DNA of 64,000 bases from Actinobaculum suis (GCF_900102025.1 NZ_FNAU01000009.1:47175-111174); one strand, 5' to 3'. Shown: positions 53,466 through 63,160, counted from the stretch's first letter. The notes: generated from the letters alone by a model not told the origin. Numbers and translations are program-made.

Positions 53466-54779
53466 TTATAGCAAGCCGGATATTCCCGGTAGCCAGAGCG
53501 ATATCGCGGGCACGAAGGTCACCACGAAGAGCATTCCGATGATTGCCCCTAGGAATGGCCAGAGTTTGGCTATAACTGGTTCGATTCTTAGGCCTGCCAC
53601 CTTCGCCCCCACGAAGAGGACGTTTCCAACCGGCGGCGTAATCACGCCCACGGAAAGGTTCATAACCACCATGGCGCCGAAGTGCACCGGGTCTACACCC
53701 AGTTCGGTCACGATGGGCAGGAAAATGGGAACGAAGATGAGGATTGCCGGAGTGGGATCCATGAAGGTTCCAACCAGCAGCAAGATCAGCATGATGATGA
53801 TCAAAATGCCGATCTTCGAATCCGTAATTCCCAGCAGGAAGCCGGTAATCATCTGCGGAATTCCGGCGAAGGCCATCACCCAGGAAAGGCCGGAAGAAAC
53901 CGCTACGAGTAGCATTACTACCGCGGTGGTTTCGGTGGCTTTCACCAAGATACCCGGCAGGTCCTTGATCTTGATTTGCTTGTAAGCAAAGCCCAATACC
54001 AAGCAGTACACCACGGCGATTGCCGAGGATTCGGTGGCGGTGAAGAAGCCGGCGATAATACCGCCGATTACGATCACGATCATGAAGAGTGAAGGCACTG
54101 CCCGCCACAGCGTTATCAACACGACCTTCGCGGAGGGGCGTTCTTCCGGAACCTTTACGTTCTTGCCTTCGGAACGGTGGTACATAATGAGCGCCACTGC
54201 CAAGCAGGCCACCACCCACAGCAGGCCGGGGCCAATGCCGGCCATAAACAGGGCGGCAATAGAAGTGGAGGAGACCAGCGAATACACGATGAACGTGTTC
54301 GAGGGTGGGATGAGCATGCCGGAAGGTGCGGAGGCCACGTTCACCGCGGCGGAAAATGCCCGGTTGTAGCCGTCCTTGGCCATGCGCGGCGTCATGATCG
54401 TTCCGATGGCGGAAGCGGCGGCTACGGCCGCGCCGGAAACCGAACCGAAAAGCGCATTGGCCACGATATTCGTTTGTGCCATGGCTGCCGGCATTTTCCC
54501 AACCAGCACCTTAGCGGCGTCGATGAGGCGGGCGGCAATACCGCCCTGGTTCATTATCACGCCAGCCAAAATAAAGAATGGAATCGCCAGCAAGGTAAAG
54601 GAATTGACGCCGGTAAACATGCGCCCGGCAATCGACATTGCCGCCACGTCCGGTGCCATTACGGCCATCGCCGCGAGCAGTACGGGCACCCCGATAGCAA
54701 TAGCGATCGGTACCGATAGAGCGATAAGAAGGATAATACCTACGAGCAGGATGAGCCCTGCCAAAGCGGTAGGAGTCAT
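53466..54779 (-). CDS. dctM: TRAP transporter large permease subunit
   Basis: 437 residues with about twelve membrane segments, the expected DctM/SiaM size. Family features include FTLLAIPFFILAGVIM, the NALFGSVSGAAVAAASAIG hairpin, APSGMLIPPSNTFIVY, GTFMDPTPAILIFVPIFLP and GVITPPVGNVLF. It drives Na+-coupled uptake of an organic acid delivered by the binding protein. The ATG at 54779 lies four bases from the dctQ stop. Last gene of a three-gene operon. Substrate not evident. Confidence 0.95.
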   Translation of the reverse strand: MTPTALAGLILLVGIILLIALSVPIAIAIGVPVLLAAMAVMAPDVAAMSIAGRMFTGVNSFTLLAIPFFILAGVIMNQGGIAARLIDAAKVLVGKMPAAMAQTNIVANALFGSVSGAAVAAASAIGTIMTPRMAKDGYNRAFSAAVNVASAPSGMLIPPSNTFIVYSLVSSTSIAALFMAGIGPGLLWVVACLAVALIMYHRSEGKNVKVPEERPSAKVVLITLWRAVPSLFMIVIVIGGIIAGFFTATESSAIAVVYCLVLGFAYKQIKIKDLPGILVKATETTAVVMLLVAVSSGLSWVMAFAGIPQMITGFLLGITDSKIGILIIIMLILLLVGTFMDPTPAILIFVPIFLPIVTELGVDPVHFGAMVVMNLSVGVITPPVGNVLFVGAKVAGLRIEPVIAKLWPFLGAIIGMLFVVTFVPAISLWLPGISGLL

Positions 54780-54783
54780 GGTG

Positions 54784-55344
54784 CTACACCCCTTCCTGGG
54801 TGGATTTCGCGGCTGCGGCGGCCGCTTCGCGGCCTTCTTCTTCGGCTAGGTCTGCTTCCGCTATCGGGTATGGGCTTACGTTCCCAGCCGCAATTTCGAC
54901 GATGTAGAAGAGCGCATACAGCGCGATCGCCACCCCGGCAATTGGCATCACCAGGTACACGGAGCCAATATTTACGGGCAGGGCGGTAAGGTTTTGCGTC
55001 CAGGCGTTCATGGCCCCATTCCAGCCACCCCAGATAAGGCCCACGACGGCGAAAATGAGAGCAACCACGTGCGTGAAGATCGCAACTCCGCGTTCCCCCT
55101 TTTCGGGCAGTTTGCGGGCCAGATATTCCACGGCCATGTGGCCGCGTTTCCCGTACACATATGCCGCACCGAGGAAGGAGAGCCACACGAAGGAAATCTT
55201 CGCGAGTTCTTCCGACCAGGTGACCGGGGAGTGCAGGACGAGGCGGGAGAAGACCTGCCACGTCGTCGTCAACACCAAAACGGCGAAAATGAATACGCAA
55301 ATAACCTCTAGGATTTTATTCACGGCTTTTGCTACGGCTATCAT
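54784..55344 (-). CDS. dctQ: TRAP transporter small permease subunit
   Basis: 186 residues, four membrane segments. The LVLTTTWQVFSRL then SPVTWSEELAKISFVWLSFLGAAY segment is the DctQ signature, with the conserved Trp-Ser-Glu-Glu. A hydrophilic Glu/Ala-rich tail of about 30 residues ends the protein. The ATG overlaps the dctP stop as ATGA, so translation is coupled. Confidence 0.95.
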   Translation of the reverse strand: MIAVAKAVNKILEVICVFIFAVLVLTTTWQVFSRLVLHSPVTWSEELAKISFVWLSFLGAAYVYGKRGHMAVEYLARKLPEKGERGVAIFTHVVALIFAVVGLIWGGWNGAMNAWTQNLTALPVNIGSVYLVMPIAGVAIALYALFYIVEIAAGNVSPYPIAEADLAEEEGREAAAAAAKSTQEGV

Positions 55345-56408
55345 TTGGCGCCTCCTTCCGTGGCCTTGGCGTTGGGTGCTACGTCTGCCTTAGCGCGAAT
55401 CTTTTCGTAGAGTTCCTTTTCGTAATCGGTGGTGAGGAACTCGTCCTTGATGGGAGCGAGGGCCTTTTGGAAGGCTTCTTGATCGACTTCGTGGAAAGTA
55501 GCACCTGCGGCGATCGCGGCTTCGTAAGATTCTTGCGTGAACTCGTCCCATAGCTTGGTGTGGAAGTCCATCGAGTCGTACCACACGCGGTAGAAGGTGT
55601 CGCGGTCTGCTTGCGGCATGGCCTTGAGCAGATCGGCGCGCATGATCATGTAGTCAAGGCCGATGAGGTGGTTCGTGTAAGAAAGGTTTTGCGCCACTTC
55701 CATGTGGCGGGCGGTGTTATAGGAAACGATGTTGTTCTCCGCGCCGTCGAGCACCCCGGCCTGCAAGGCGGAATAAACCTCCCCGTAAGAAAGCGGGGAA
55801 GCGGTGCCACCCATGAGGCGGATCATGCGAATATGCATGTCTGACTCCTGGACGCGGATCTTCAAACCATTGAGATCCTCCGGCTTCTTCACCACTTTTT
55901 TGGTGGTGTAAATGTGCCGCTCACCTTGCGTGTAACCACCCAAAACCGTGATGTTATCGGATTCTTCGAGGGAGGAGAAAAGATCTCCCACGATGCTTTG
56001 GTCTTGCAAAACCGCGATCTGTTGCGGGATTGAGGTGAAGGTGGTGGGCATATTAAGCACCCGGAAATCCGTATTCACATTTTCCAGTTGAGTACCGGAA
56101 ACGATCGCCATTTCGATCGCGCCGGACTTCACGTACTGGAGAACTTCCTGTTGCGAGCCCAATTGTTCGTTTGCGTAAATCTCGACTTCGTAGCGGCCAT
56201 CCGTTTCCTCCTTCAGTTCCTTTCCGAACTGTTCGAGGGCCTTGTAGGAAGGATGCGACTCGGTCTGATTTAACGCAATCTTCAGATATGTAACTGTTCC
56301 ATCTTTACCCACCTCGCTAAGCTTGATGCCACCAAATCCGGCGCAACCGCCAAGAGTTAGTGAAACCACGGCCAGCAGGAGAGTAATGAAGTGCCAAGGT
56401 TTGACCAT
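55341..56408 (-). CDS. dctP: TRAP transporter substrate-binding lipoprotein
   Basis: 355 residues. Lipoprotein signal with lipobox SLTLGGC (Cys near 22), then the DctP fold. The ligand-binding Arg segment LKIRVQESD (about 165) and the following SPLSYGEVYSALQAGVLDGAENN block are typical of DctP proteins for C4-dicarboxylates, sugar acids or related carboxylates. Being membrane-anchored is expected in a Gram-positive. ATG 56408 follows GGAGG by five bases. First gene of the TRAP operon; a divergent sugar operon starts about 680 bp away, so the two may form one carbohydrate-acid locus (inference). Confidence 0.94.
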   Translation of the reverse strand: MVKPWHFITLLLAVVSLTLGGCAGFGGIKLSEVGKDGTVTYLKIALNQTESHPSYKALEQFGKELKEETDGRYEVEIYANEQLGSQQEVLQYVKSGAIEMAIVSGTQLENVNTDFRVLNMPTTFTSIPQQIAVLQDQSIVGDLFSSLEESDNITVLGGYTQGERHIYTTKKVVKKPEDLNGLKIRVQESDMHIRMIRLMGGTASPLSYGEVYSALQAGVLDGAENNIVSYNTARHMEVAQNLSYTNHLIGLDYMIMRADLLKAMPQADRDTFYRVWYDSMDFHTKLWDEFTQESYEAAIAAGATFHEVDQEAFQKALAPIKDEFLTTDYEKELYEKIRAKADVAPNAKATEGGAK

Positions 56409-56481
56409 TGGTCCTCCATTTCGGTGATCTGCGGTGGAGCTAACCGCAAGGATCTAATTGGCGTGAGTATAAGGAGAGAAT

Positions 56482-56505
56482 GGACCCGGCGACGTCGCCG
56501 GGTCC
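56482..56505. promoter_or_regulatory. perfect 24-bp palindrome in the leader of the TRAP operon
   Basis: Arms GGACCCGGCGAC and GTCGCCGGGTCC touch with no loop, 74 bp upstream of dctP. On the minus strand TTTTT comes before the stem, not after, so it is not a standard terminator of that strand. An operator or a leader hairpin are both possible. Confidence 0.6.
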
Positions 56506-57090
56506 AAAAAGTCGCTCCAGACATTGAGATTCTACCCGGAAAAAGTGATTCAAAACCGAGCTAAATTGGTTATTTTGAAATTTTCCGCCAGCGTGTGCTG
56601 TGCCACGATCAGAAATTAGGGCGAAAGTCCTTGGTGCGGGATGTGGCACGGGAGGCGTGGCGGTGCGGTGCGTATGCGGATTGGGTGCATCTTCCGGGAC
56701 GTGTGGCGTGGTGTGTGGTGGCGCGGTGCGTGCTGGATGGCTTTTATTTGTCTAGATGCGAGCATGAATTGCTCGCTAAGTGTTTGATGGTCGATCGTCG
56801 TTCCAGCTCAAACTGGTGGTTTAGCGCCAGCTCTTGCACTTTGTTTTGTAGTAAAACATAATAGGGGGAGCGGTGGGTGGTGAGCGTCACCCTCGTTCAG
56901 GAAGGTCTTGCTCCAACGGTGGAGTGTAAGGAACTTTCTGCGGAACGAAATGACTGGCAAGAGATGCGAAGGTGCATCAACACTCCGGCTAGTCGTATAG
57001 GTAGAGGGGCGCAGAATTTCCGTCGAGCCTGCCGCAACGGTATCCCGCATAGAAGTAAAAGGCACTAATAACTCAAAGGTGAGGTCTGAG
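56506..57090. other. regulatory gap upstream of the alpha-xylosidase operon
   Basis: No convincing gene is seen on either strand. The left third is AT-rich (about 56535-56585, around TAAATTGGTTATTTTG). The middle (56635-56735) has GGTGCGGTGCG-type degenerate repeats like other gaps, and a 7-bp hairpin GCGAGCA/TGCTCGC lies at 56758-56776. A promoter candidate follows at 56833. Confidence 0.5.
56833..56861 (+). promoter_or_regulatory. candidate promoter of the alpha-xylosidase/sugar ABC operon
   Basis: TTGCAC at 56833 and CATAAT at 56856 with a 17-bp AT-rich spacer. Transcription would begin near 56868, leaving a leader of about 220 nt before ATG 57091. A LacI-type operator is likely for such operons, but none is clear. 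Confidence 0.45.
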
Positions 57091-59437
57091 ATGAAGTTTT
57101 CCAATGGGTACTGGCTTCCCAGGACGGGATGGCGAATAGAACATCCGCGCGCAATTCAGGGCTTTGAGGTCTCGGGGGGGGGGGCGTTTATTACGTGCGT
57201 TTGTGTACACGCGCCACATTCCCTTCAAGGGGGCCGAGCTTGATTCACCCCAGCTTACCGTTGATCTCGAGGCGGTAGCCGAAGGAATTATTCGAGTACG
57301 GCTAACACACTTTGCGGGAGCAGTGGATCCCGGCCCGCACTATCAGTTGCAGGAGCTCCTGCCGGCCGCGAATACGAAGATTGAAACCGGAGAAAACCGA
57401 GCGAAGATGCTTTCGGGGGAGCTCAGCGCGGAAATATCCTGCGAAAACGGTAATTATCTTCTGGAATTCAAAGCAAAGGGCAAACAGGTAACTTCCGCAA
57501 TTGGCCGTTCCCAGGGAATTGCGGAATCACCTAGTGGTGAAACTTACATTCACGAACAACTCACCGTGCAGCCAAATGAATATATCTACGGCTTGGGTGA
57601 AAGATTCAGTCAGGTTATCAAGAATGGCCAAACCGTAGATATGTGGAATGCGGATGGTGGTACCGCCACCGAGCAGGCATACAAAAACATTCCGTTCTAC
57701 CTGAGTAACCGTGGATATGGCGTATTCGTGAATCATCCCGAGAAGGTTTCCTACGAAGTTACGAGTGAAATCAATACGCGGGTGCAGTTCTCAGTGCCGG
57801 GCCAATACCTGGAGTATTACGTCATTTATGGTGGTAGTCCGAAGAAAACCTTAGAGCGCTACACAGCTCTCACCGGGCGTCCGCCGCACGTGCCGGATTG
57901 GTCCTACGGGTTGTGGCTTTCGACGTCGTTCAAAACTGATTACACGAAGGTTGAGTCCTTCGTGGACAAGATGGAAGAGCTTGGGATTCCTCTTTCTGTT
58001 ATTCATTTTGATTGCTATTGGATGCGCGCCTCGCATTGGTGCGATTTCACCTGGGACCCGGAAGTTTTCCCGAACCCGGAAGCGCTCCTCGAACGTTTGC
58101 ACAAGCGTGGGATTAAGACCTGCGTGTGGATTAATCCGTATATTGCGCAGCGTTCCGCACTCTTTGAAGAAGGCCGGCAAGCAGGGTATCTGCTGCACAG
58201 CATCGATGGCAGCGTGCGGCAAAGTGACCACTGGCAGTCGGGACTGTCCTTTGTAGATTTCACGAACCCGGCGGCGGTGGAATGGTGGAAGGGCAAGCTC
58301 CGTACCCTGATTCGACAAGGTGTGGACGCCCTGAAAACAGACTTTGGCGAGCGTATTCCAACTGATAATGTGCGCTGGCACGATGGTTCGGATCCACAAC
58401 GCATGCACAATTATTACAGTTATCTGTACAACAAGGCCGCATACGAAGTTATTGCAGAAGAACGCGGGGAAGAAGAAGCGATCGTTTTCGCGCGCAGTGC
58501 CACGGCTGGTTCGCAGGTTTTCCCAGTGCATTGGGGTGGGGATTCGGAGCCAAGTTTCGTTTCCATGGGCGAGACTTTGCGCGGAGGGCTTTCCTTTGGG
58601 CTTTCTGGTTTCGGATATTGGAGCCATGATATGGGCGGTTTTGAAGGCCAATCCCCAACGGAGGTTTTCACGCGTTGGTATCCCTTTGGCATGCTTTCTT
58701 CGCATTCGCGTTTGCACGGTTCAGATTCCTACCGGGTGCCGTGGAATTACGGGGACGACGCCGTGCGGGTAGCTCAACGTTTCACGCGTCTCAAGAACCG
58801 GCTCGTGCCGTATTTGAAGCATACAGAGGAAGATGCCGTGGAACGCGGCATTCCGATTTTGCGGCACATGATTCTGGAATACCCCGACGATTTAGGGGCT
58901 TGCTTCGCCGAAACGCAGTACATGCTCGGTGAGAAGCTCCTGGTAGCACCAGTGATGAGCGACAGTGGTGAGGTCGATTTCTATCTGCCGTGCGGGGGCT
59001 GGATAAACATTTTGAACGGCAAGCGCGTGCGTGACGCCGGCTGGCACCGCGAAACCCATGCTATCGATTCACTGCCGGTCATGGTGCGTGAGGGTACCGT
59101 GCTCGCACTTTCTGCAGAGTGCATGCAGACGACCGCAAATTGCGGGCCTTCTGGTGTGGTCTTGTACGTATATGGAAAACCCGTTATTGCCGAAACGATT
59201 TCGGTAAGAACGCCGGACGGACTGGCCGAATTTACCGTTACACCGGAGGCAGCTGGAGTTTCGGTTCAACACGCGGGTGCTGCACTGCCATGGGCGGCGA
59301 ACTTTGTGGGTGAGCGGATCCAGGTGGAATCCGGAAGTGCCGAAAACTCTTGGAAGCCCTTCCCAGAACTTGCCTCCGGAGAAATTGTTGCACCGAGCCA
59401 GGCAGAAAACGGAAACATCCGCGCCTGGTGGAGGTAG
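57091..59437 (+). CDS. yicI: YicI-type GH31 alpha-xylosidase, out of frame at a run of 11 G
   Basis: The start matches the YicI N-terminus: ATG 57091, GAGG six bases upstream, encoding MKFSNGYWLPRTGW, IEHP and GFEVS. Then a run of 11 G (57174-57184) throws the frame; translation from 57091 ends at TGA 57241. The rest of the enzyme is open from 57164 in the +1 frame to 59437. Ten G (or 13) would give one continuous protein of about 781 residues. Catalytic residues are intact: nucleophile Asp in KTDFGERIPTD and acid/base Asp in PVHWGGDSEPSF. It removes alpha-xylosyl (or alpha-glucosyl) residues, probably feeding sugars from the ABC importer. The long frame's own TTG at 57164 has no ribosome binding site, so OFF state or phase variation is likely. 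Confidence 0.88.
57174..57184 (+). repeat. 11-G homopolymer, likely phase-variation tract
   Basis: Eleven consecutive G at codon 28-32 of the alpha-xylosidase gene. Loss of one G, or gain of two, would restore the full reading frame. I noticed no other G run this long in the window. Confidence 0.85.
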
Positions 59438-59534
59438 AAGCTCGTCAGCAACAATCCGGAAACCCACTACCAAGAATCCGGATTTGGTCTACAACAAGGC
59501 GGACGCGCGCTACCAACCAATCCAAAATGTCGAA

Positions 59535-59560
59535 GTGGTGGCAGGTAGCTCTGCCACCAC
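59535..59560 (+). promoter_or_regulatory. intercistronic hairpin before the sugar-binding protein gene
   Basis: Perfect 10-bp arms GTGGTGGCAG and CTGCCACCAC with a 6-nt loop, in a spacer of about 150 bp. Hairpins like this often stabilise the binding-protein transcript or end part of the upstream message. Confidence 0.6.
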
Positions 59561-59590
59561 AAAACCAAACAAATAACAAGAGGAATAATC

Positions 59591-60829
59591 ATGAGGGCAC
59601 ACAAAAATCTACTGCGGAAGGTCGCCGCGGTGGCGGCAGTTGCCGGCCTGGCACTCACCGGGCTAACGGCCTGTGGAAGTAATAAAAAGGCATCTAATTC
59701 CGGCGAGGACGGCAAGATCACACTCGAGGTTTGGGATTACTTGGGTAGTGGCGTTTCTAATGATGGCATGGTGGCCGCCGTTGCCGAATTCGAGAAACAG
59801 AATCCTAACATCAAGGTGAATCGGACTTCCTTCGCCTTTGCAGATATGCAGAAGTCCATCATTCAAGGTGGTGTAGGGGGAGCCGTACCGGATGCCGCAA
59901 TTATCGACAATGTTGATACGTCGAATTTTGCAAACCTCGGCTTGCTTCGGGATATATCTGAAGCCACGAGCGGCATGAAGAACGAATTCTACGAAGGGCC
60001 ATGGGAATCGGGTCAATTGGAAGGCAAGACCTACGCTCTGCCGCTAAATTCGAATAACCTGGCACTTTTCTACAACAAAGAAATGCTTGACGCAGCGGGT
60101 GTTTCCGTTCCTACTGATTGGGAATCGTTGAAGTCAGCCGCCAAGGCACTGACTACTGACGATCATGTTGGTCTGGCGCTTTCTGCCATCAAGAATGAAC
60201 AGGGCGTGTTCCAGATGCTTCCCTTCGTATGGCAAACCGGGGGAGATTTGAATAACTATGCAAAGAGCGGAGCCGAAGCACTGGAGTATGTAAAGGGTCT
60301 CGTAGATGACGGATCGATTTCTTCCTCAGTAACTAATATGAGTCAGGAAGATGCACGGAATAGCTTCGTCACGGAAAAAGCAGCGATGATGATCAATGGC
60401 CCGTGGGAGATAGCTAATATTGGTGAAGATTTCCCGTGGGCTACAGCGCCATTGCCTAAGGGGAAAGAAGCCGCTACTGGCTTAGGTGGCGAGAATTTGG
60501 TGGTGATGGAAGGCGCGAAGCAACCAGAAGCAGCGGAAGCTTTTGTGAAGTTCATGGCTAGCAAACAAGGTGCGCAGATTTACTGCGATACTACCGGTCA
60601 ACTTTCGTCCCGTCCGGATCTGAAAGGTCAGTTATCCTTCTCCGACGATCCGAATATGAGGGTCTTTGAAGAGCAACTGAAGATTGCGCACGCTCGTTCC
60701 TACGGCGGGGAGTACGCGAAGATTTCCGAGGCTATCCAGCTCTCTATTCAGGAGGCTCTGAACGGAACTAAGAGCCCCCAGGAGGCCGCCGAAACGGCAG
60801 AGGCAAGCATTAAGCCGCTCTTGCCGTAA
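59591..60829 (+). CDS. sugar ABC transporter substrate-binding lipoprotein
   Basis: 412 residues. The lipoprotein signal ends in LTGLTAC (Cys near 27). Family 1 extracellular solute-binding fold (MalE-like) with LEVWDYLG at the start, NNLALFYNKEMLDAAGV (about 155) and the MINGPWEIANI segment. Ligand unknown, but the alpha-xylosidase next door suggests an isoprimeverose-, maltose- or isomaltose-like oligosaccharide. ATG 59591 follows AGAGGAA. First of the transport genes after the enzyme gene. Confidence 0.92.
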   Translation: MRAHKNLLRKVAAVAAVAGLALTGLTACGSNKKASNSGEDGKITLEVWDYLGSGVSNDGMVAAVAEFEKQNPNIKVNRTSFAFADMQKSIIQGGVGGAVPDAAIIDNVDTSNFANLGLLRDISEATSGMKNEFYEGPWESGQLEGKTYALPLNSNNLALFYNKEMLDAAGVSVPTDWESLKSAAKALTTDDHVGLALSAIKNEQGVFQMLPFVWQTGGDLNNYAKSGAEALEYVKGLVDDGSISSSVTNMSQEDARNSFVTEKAAMMINGPWEIANIGEDFPWATAPLPKGKEAATGLGGENLVVMEGAKQPEAAEAFVKFMASKQGAQIYCDTTGQLSSRPDLKGQLSFSDDPNMRVFEEQLKIAHARSYGGEYAKISEAIQLSIQEALNGTKSPQEAAETAEASIKPLLP

Positions 60830-60839
60830 GGAGGCAACC

Positions 60840-61811
60840 ATGCCGCACAATGATACTGCAACCATCACAATCGCCAGGGTAACCGAAGGGAAGAAACCGA
60901 AGCGGCGCGGGCGCCGGGTACCACTCACTCGAAGCCAGCGTACTACGCGGCGGCTGGGCTTAATCCTGGCCACGCCCGCGCTTCTCTATATCGCCATTTT
61001 CTTGGTCTTCCCACTGTTCTATAACCTTTTCCTTTCGGTTACTAATGCCAACGGATCAAATCTGATCAAGGGCACCTTCACCTTCAATAAATTTGCGAAC
61101 TACGGGAATGTGCTTTCCGATCCCGTGTTCTGGCAGGCCTTGGGGTTGAGTGCCATTTTCACTATCGGTTGCCTTTTCTTCCAATATGTTTTCGGTTTCG
61201 CTTTGGCCTTGCTTTTTCGCAAGCCATTTCCCGGAAACGGAGTTATTCGCGCCCTCTTGCTTGTTGGGTGGATTATGCCTCCGGTAGTTACAGGCACAAT
61301 CTGGCGGTGGCTTTTTGACTCAGATTTCGGGGTTGTCAATTTTCTGTTTGGCAAACTCGGGGTCATTGATGAACCGATCCGGTGGCTGACGGTTGGTCCC
61401 ACGGCGATGGTAGCGGTAATCATCGCGAATCTGTGGGTGGGGATCCCTTTCAATATGCTGTTACTCCTCTCGGGATTGCAGACTATTGACGATTCGCTTT
61501 ACGAGGCTGCGCAAGTGGACGGGGCTTCGAGCTGGCGGCAATTCTGGTCGATCACGTTTCCTTTAATGAAACCAGTCACCATTTCGGTGCTCTTGTTGGG
61601 TGTGATCAATACGTACAAGGTATTCGATCTTATCTACGTTATGACGAAGGGCGGGCCGGTCAACGCCACCACAACCCTGCCGATCTACACATATTTGGAA
61701 ACTTACACCGTCTTCGACTTCGGCAATGGAGCCGCGGCTTCCACCCTGACTCTGCTTCTCCCATTGGGGCTTTCATGGTTCTACGTGAAGAGCCTGCGGG
61801 ATGAAGAGTAA
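60840..61811 (+). CDS. sugar ABC transporter permease, MalF/LacF type
   Basis: 323 residues, six main membrane segments after a basic N-terminus of 35 residues. The cytoplasmic EAA loop that docks the ATPase reads YEAAQVDGASSWRQFW (about 222). Starts 10 bp after the binding-protein stop; AAGGAGG precedes ATG 60840. Pairs with the next permease. Confidence 0.93.
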   Translation: MPHNDTATITIARVTEGKKPKRRGRRVPLTRSQRTTRRLGLILATPALLYIAIFLVFPLFYNLFLSVTNANGSNLIKGTFTFNKFANYGNVLSDPVFWQALGLSAIFTIGCLFFQYVFGFALALLFRKPFPGNGVIRALLLVGWIMPPVVTGTIWRWLFDSDFGVVNFLFGKLGVIDEPIRWLTVGPTAMVAVIIANLWVGIPFNMLLLLSGLQTIDDSLYEAAQVDGASSWRQFWSITFPLMKPVTISVLLLGVINTYKVFDLIYVMTKGGPVNATTTLPIYTYLETYTVFDFGNGAAASTLTLLLPLGLSWFYVKSLRDEE

Positions 61812-61852
61812 GCGGGGTAGCCATGAAACATGAAGAAAGGAGCAACACCGCC

Positions 61853-62833
61853 ATGGCTAAAAATGGGGGAGGAGCTCATACAGAAGTAACTGTTGACGAC
61901 AGCCCGAATCCGGGACTAAGTGTTGGTGAATTCAAGGGGCAAGCGCATATAGACCGTGGCTCTGAAGAAGTAGCAGTTCAGACCCGTCATCCGCGGCGGC
62001 GGGTCCGGCAAGAAGTCCGCAACCGGTGGAAATCGGTCATCGCTTGGTTGATTGCCGCGGTGTACTTGTTCCCGGTGTACTGGATGATAAACACGTCGTT
62101 GAAGTCTAATAAAGCGATGTTCGCATCACCACCGCAAATGTATCCGCATGAGCCGCAGGTGGAGTCTTTTGCGCGCGTAATGACGGGTAATTACGGGGTT
62201 TGGCAAGCCTTGTTGAATTCTGTGATCATCGCCCTGTCTGTACTTGTTTTAACACTGGTAATTGCTATCCCTGCCTCCTATGCGGTGGCGCGGTTGCGTG
62301 GCGGAATAACGACGTCGATGATGGTAATGCTGACGGTGGTGCAGCTATTGCCGGCAATCGCTATTTCAATTCCGATGTTCGTGATGTTCCGTCAATTGGA
62401 TCTGATAAATAACTATATTTCCGTTATTCTCGCGGATATATCCGCAACTTTGCCCTTCGCGGTAATCTTGCTCCGGCCGTATTTTAAACAGTTCCCAGTG
62501 GAGGTAGAGGAAGCGGCGAAGCTGGATGGGCTGAGTACGCTACAAACAATTGTGCGGATCATTATTCCAACCATTCGGCCGGGTGTAATTATGATTAGTT
62601 CCTTTGCGTTCTTGATGGCGTGGGGCGAGTTTACATTCGCGCTCACGCTCACCACAGACGCTTCAATACAGCCGCTCACAGTGGCGCTCAATCGGGTAAT
62701 CGGCCAGTACGGAACCGCGTGGAATGATCTCATGGCCATTGCCGTGATCATTGCCGTGCCGGTGCTGGTTATATTCATTGGCCTGCAGAAATATATCGTG
62801 GCCGGACTCTCCGGTGGTGCTACGAAAGGGTGA
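61853..62833 (+). CDS. sugar ABC transporter permease, MalG/LacG type
   Basis: 326 residues. After a hydrophilic basic N-terminus (residues 1-58), six membrane segments; the EAA loop is VEEAAKLDGLSTLQTI (about 222), typical of the MalG partner. Start 61853 has AAAGGAGC about ten bases upstream and is preferred over ATG 61823, which has no good ribosome binding site and would add 10 residues. No ATPase gene follows, so a shared MsiK-like ATPase from elsewhere is expected, as is common in actinobacteria. Confidence 0.9.
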   Translation: MAKNGGGAHTEVTVDDSPNPGLSVGEFKGQAHIDRGSEEVAVQTRHPRRRVRQEVRNRWKSVIAWLIAAVYLFPVYWMINTSLKSNKAMFASPPQMYPHEPQVESFARVMTGNYGVWQALLNSVIIALSVLVLTLVIAIPASYAVARLRGGITTSMMVMLTVVQLLPAIAISIPMFVMFRQLDLINNYISVILADISATLPFAVILLRPYFKQFPVEVEEAAKLDGLSTLQTIVRIIIPTIRPGVIMISSFAFLMAWGEFTFALTLTTDASIQPLTVALNRVIGQYGTAWNDLMAIAVIIAVPVLVIFIGLQKYIVAGLSGGATKG

Positions 62834-62851
62834 GCAGCAGAACACAATGCG

Positions 62852-63160
62852 GTGTCCGAGTACGAAGACGTGGCTCTGCGGGCGATGCTGAGAAAGAAGC
62901 GACGTAGGAGAGACACCGAGCCGGTGAGTGATTCGAAAATCAGAGAAGAGCCTCTACGCAGGAACTGGAAAGAGACGCGTAAAAATCTGACAGAAGGAGT
63001 TCACCGGAACCGGTACACGGAAAAATTTGAGCTCCGCGCGGCTTGGAGGATATCGCCGATATCCCACACCAAAACCGCGCGGGGCTCTATTGGCTTTGAG
63101 GAATGGTTACGGGGCGCACGGGGACCAGCGGAAATCGAAATCAAGCCGATCAGTAGCTAG
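62852..63160 (+). CDS. small basic ORF, uncertain
   Basis: 102 residues from GTG 62852, with a highly basic middle (RKKRRRR near residue 15) and no recognised domain. A hairpin at 63030-63087 lies inside its 3' half, which argues that translation may end earlier or that the ORF is not real. It starts 19 bp after the permease gene and may just be the operon's trailing sequence. Confidence 0.25.
   Translation: MSEYEDVALRAMLRKKRRRRDTEPVSDSKIREEPLRRNWKETRKNLTEGVHRNRYTEKFELRAAWRISPISHTKTARGSIGFEEWLRGARGPAEIEIKPISS
63030..63087. terminator. hairpin after the sugar ABC operon
   Basis: Outer arms GAGCTCCGCGCGG and CCGCGCGGGGCTC (one G-U pair) around an inner GGATATC/GATATCC stem, about 200 bp after the last permease stop. 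A likely operon terminator despite the weak U-tract. Confidence 0.65.

Noticed and set aside
56595..56861. 88-codon ORF and a 98-codon opposite-strand ORF (56808-57104) in the regulatory gap, considered as remnants of a LacI-type regulator
   Set aside because: Neither translation has helix-turn-helix or sugar-binding motifs, and both cover repeat-like sequence and the likely promoter.
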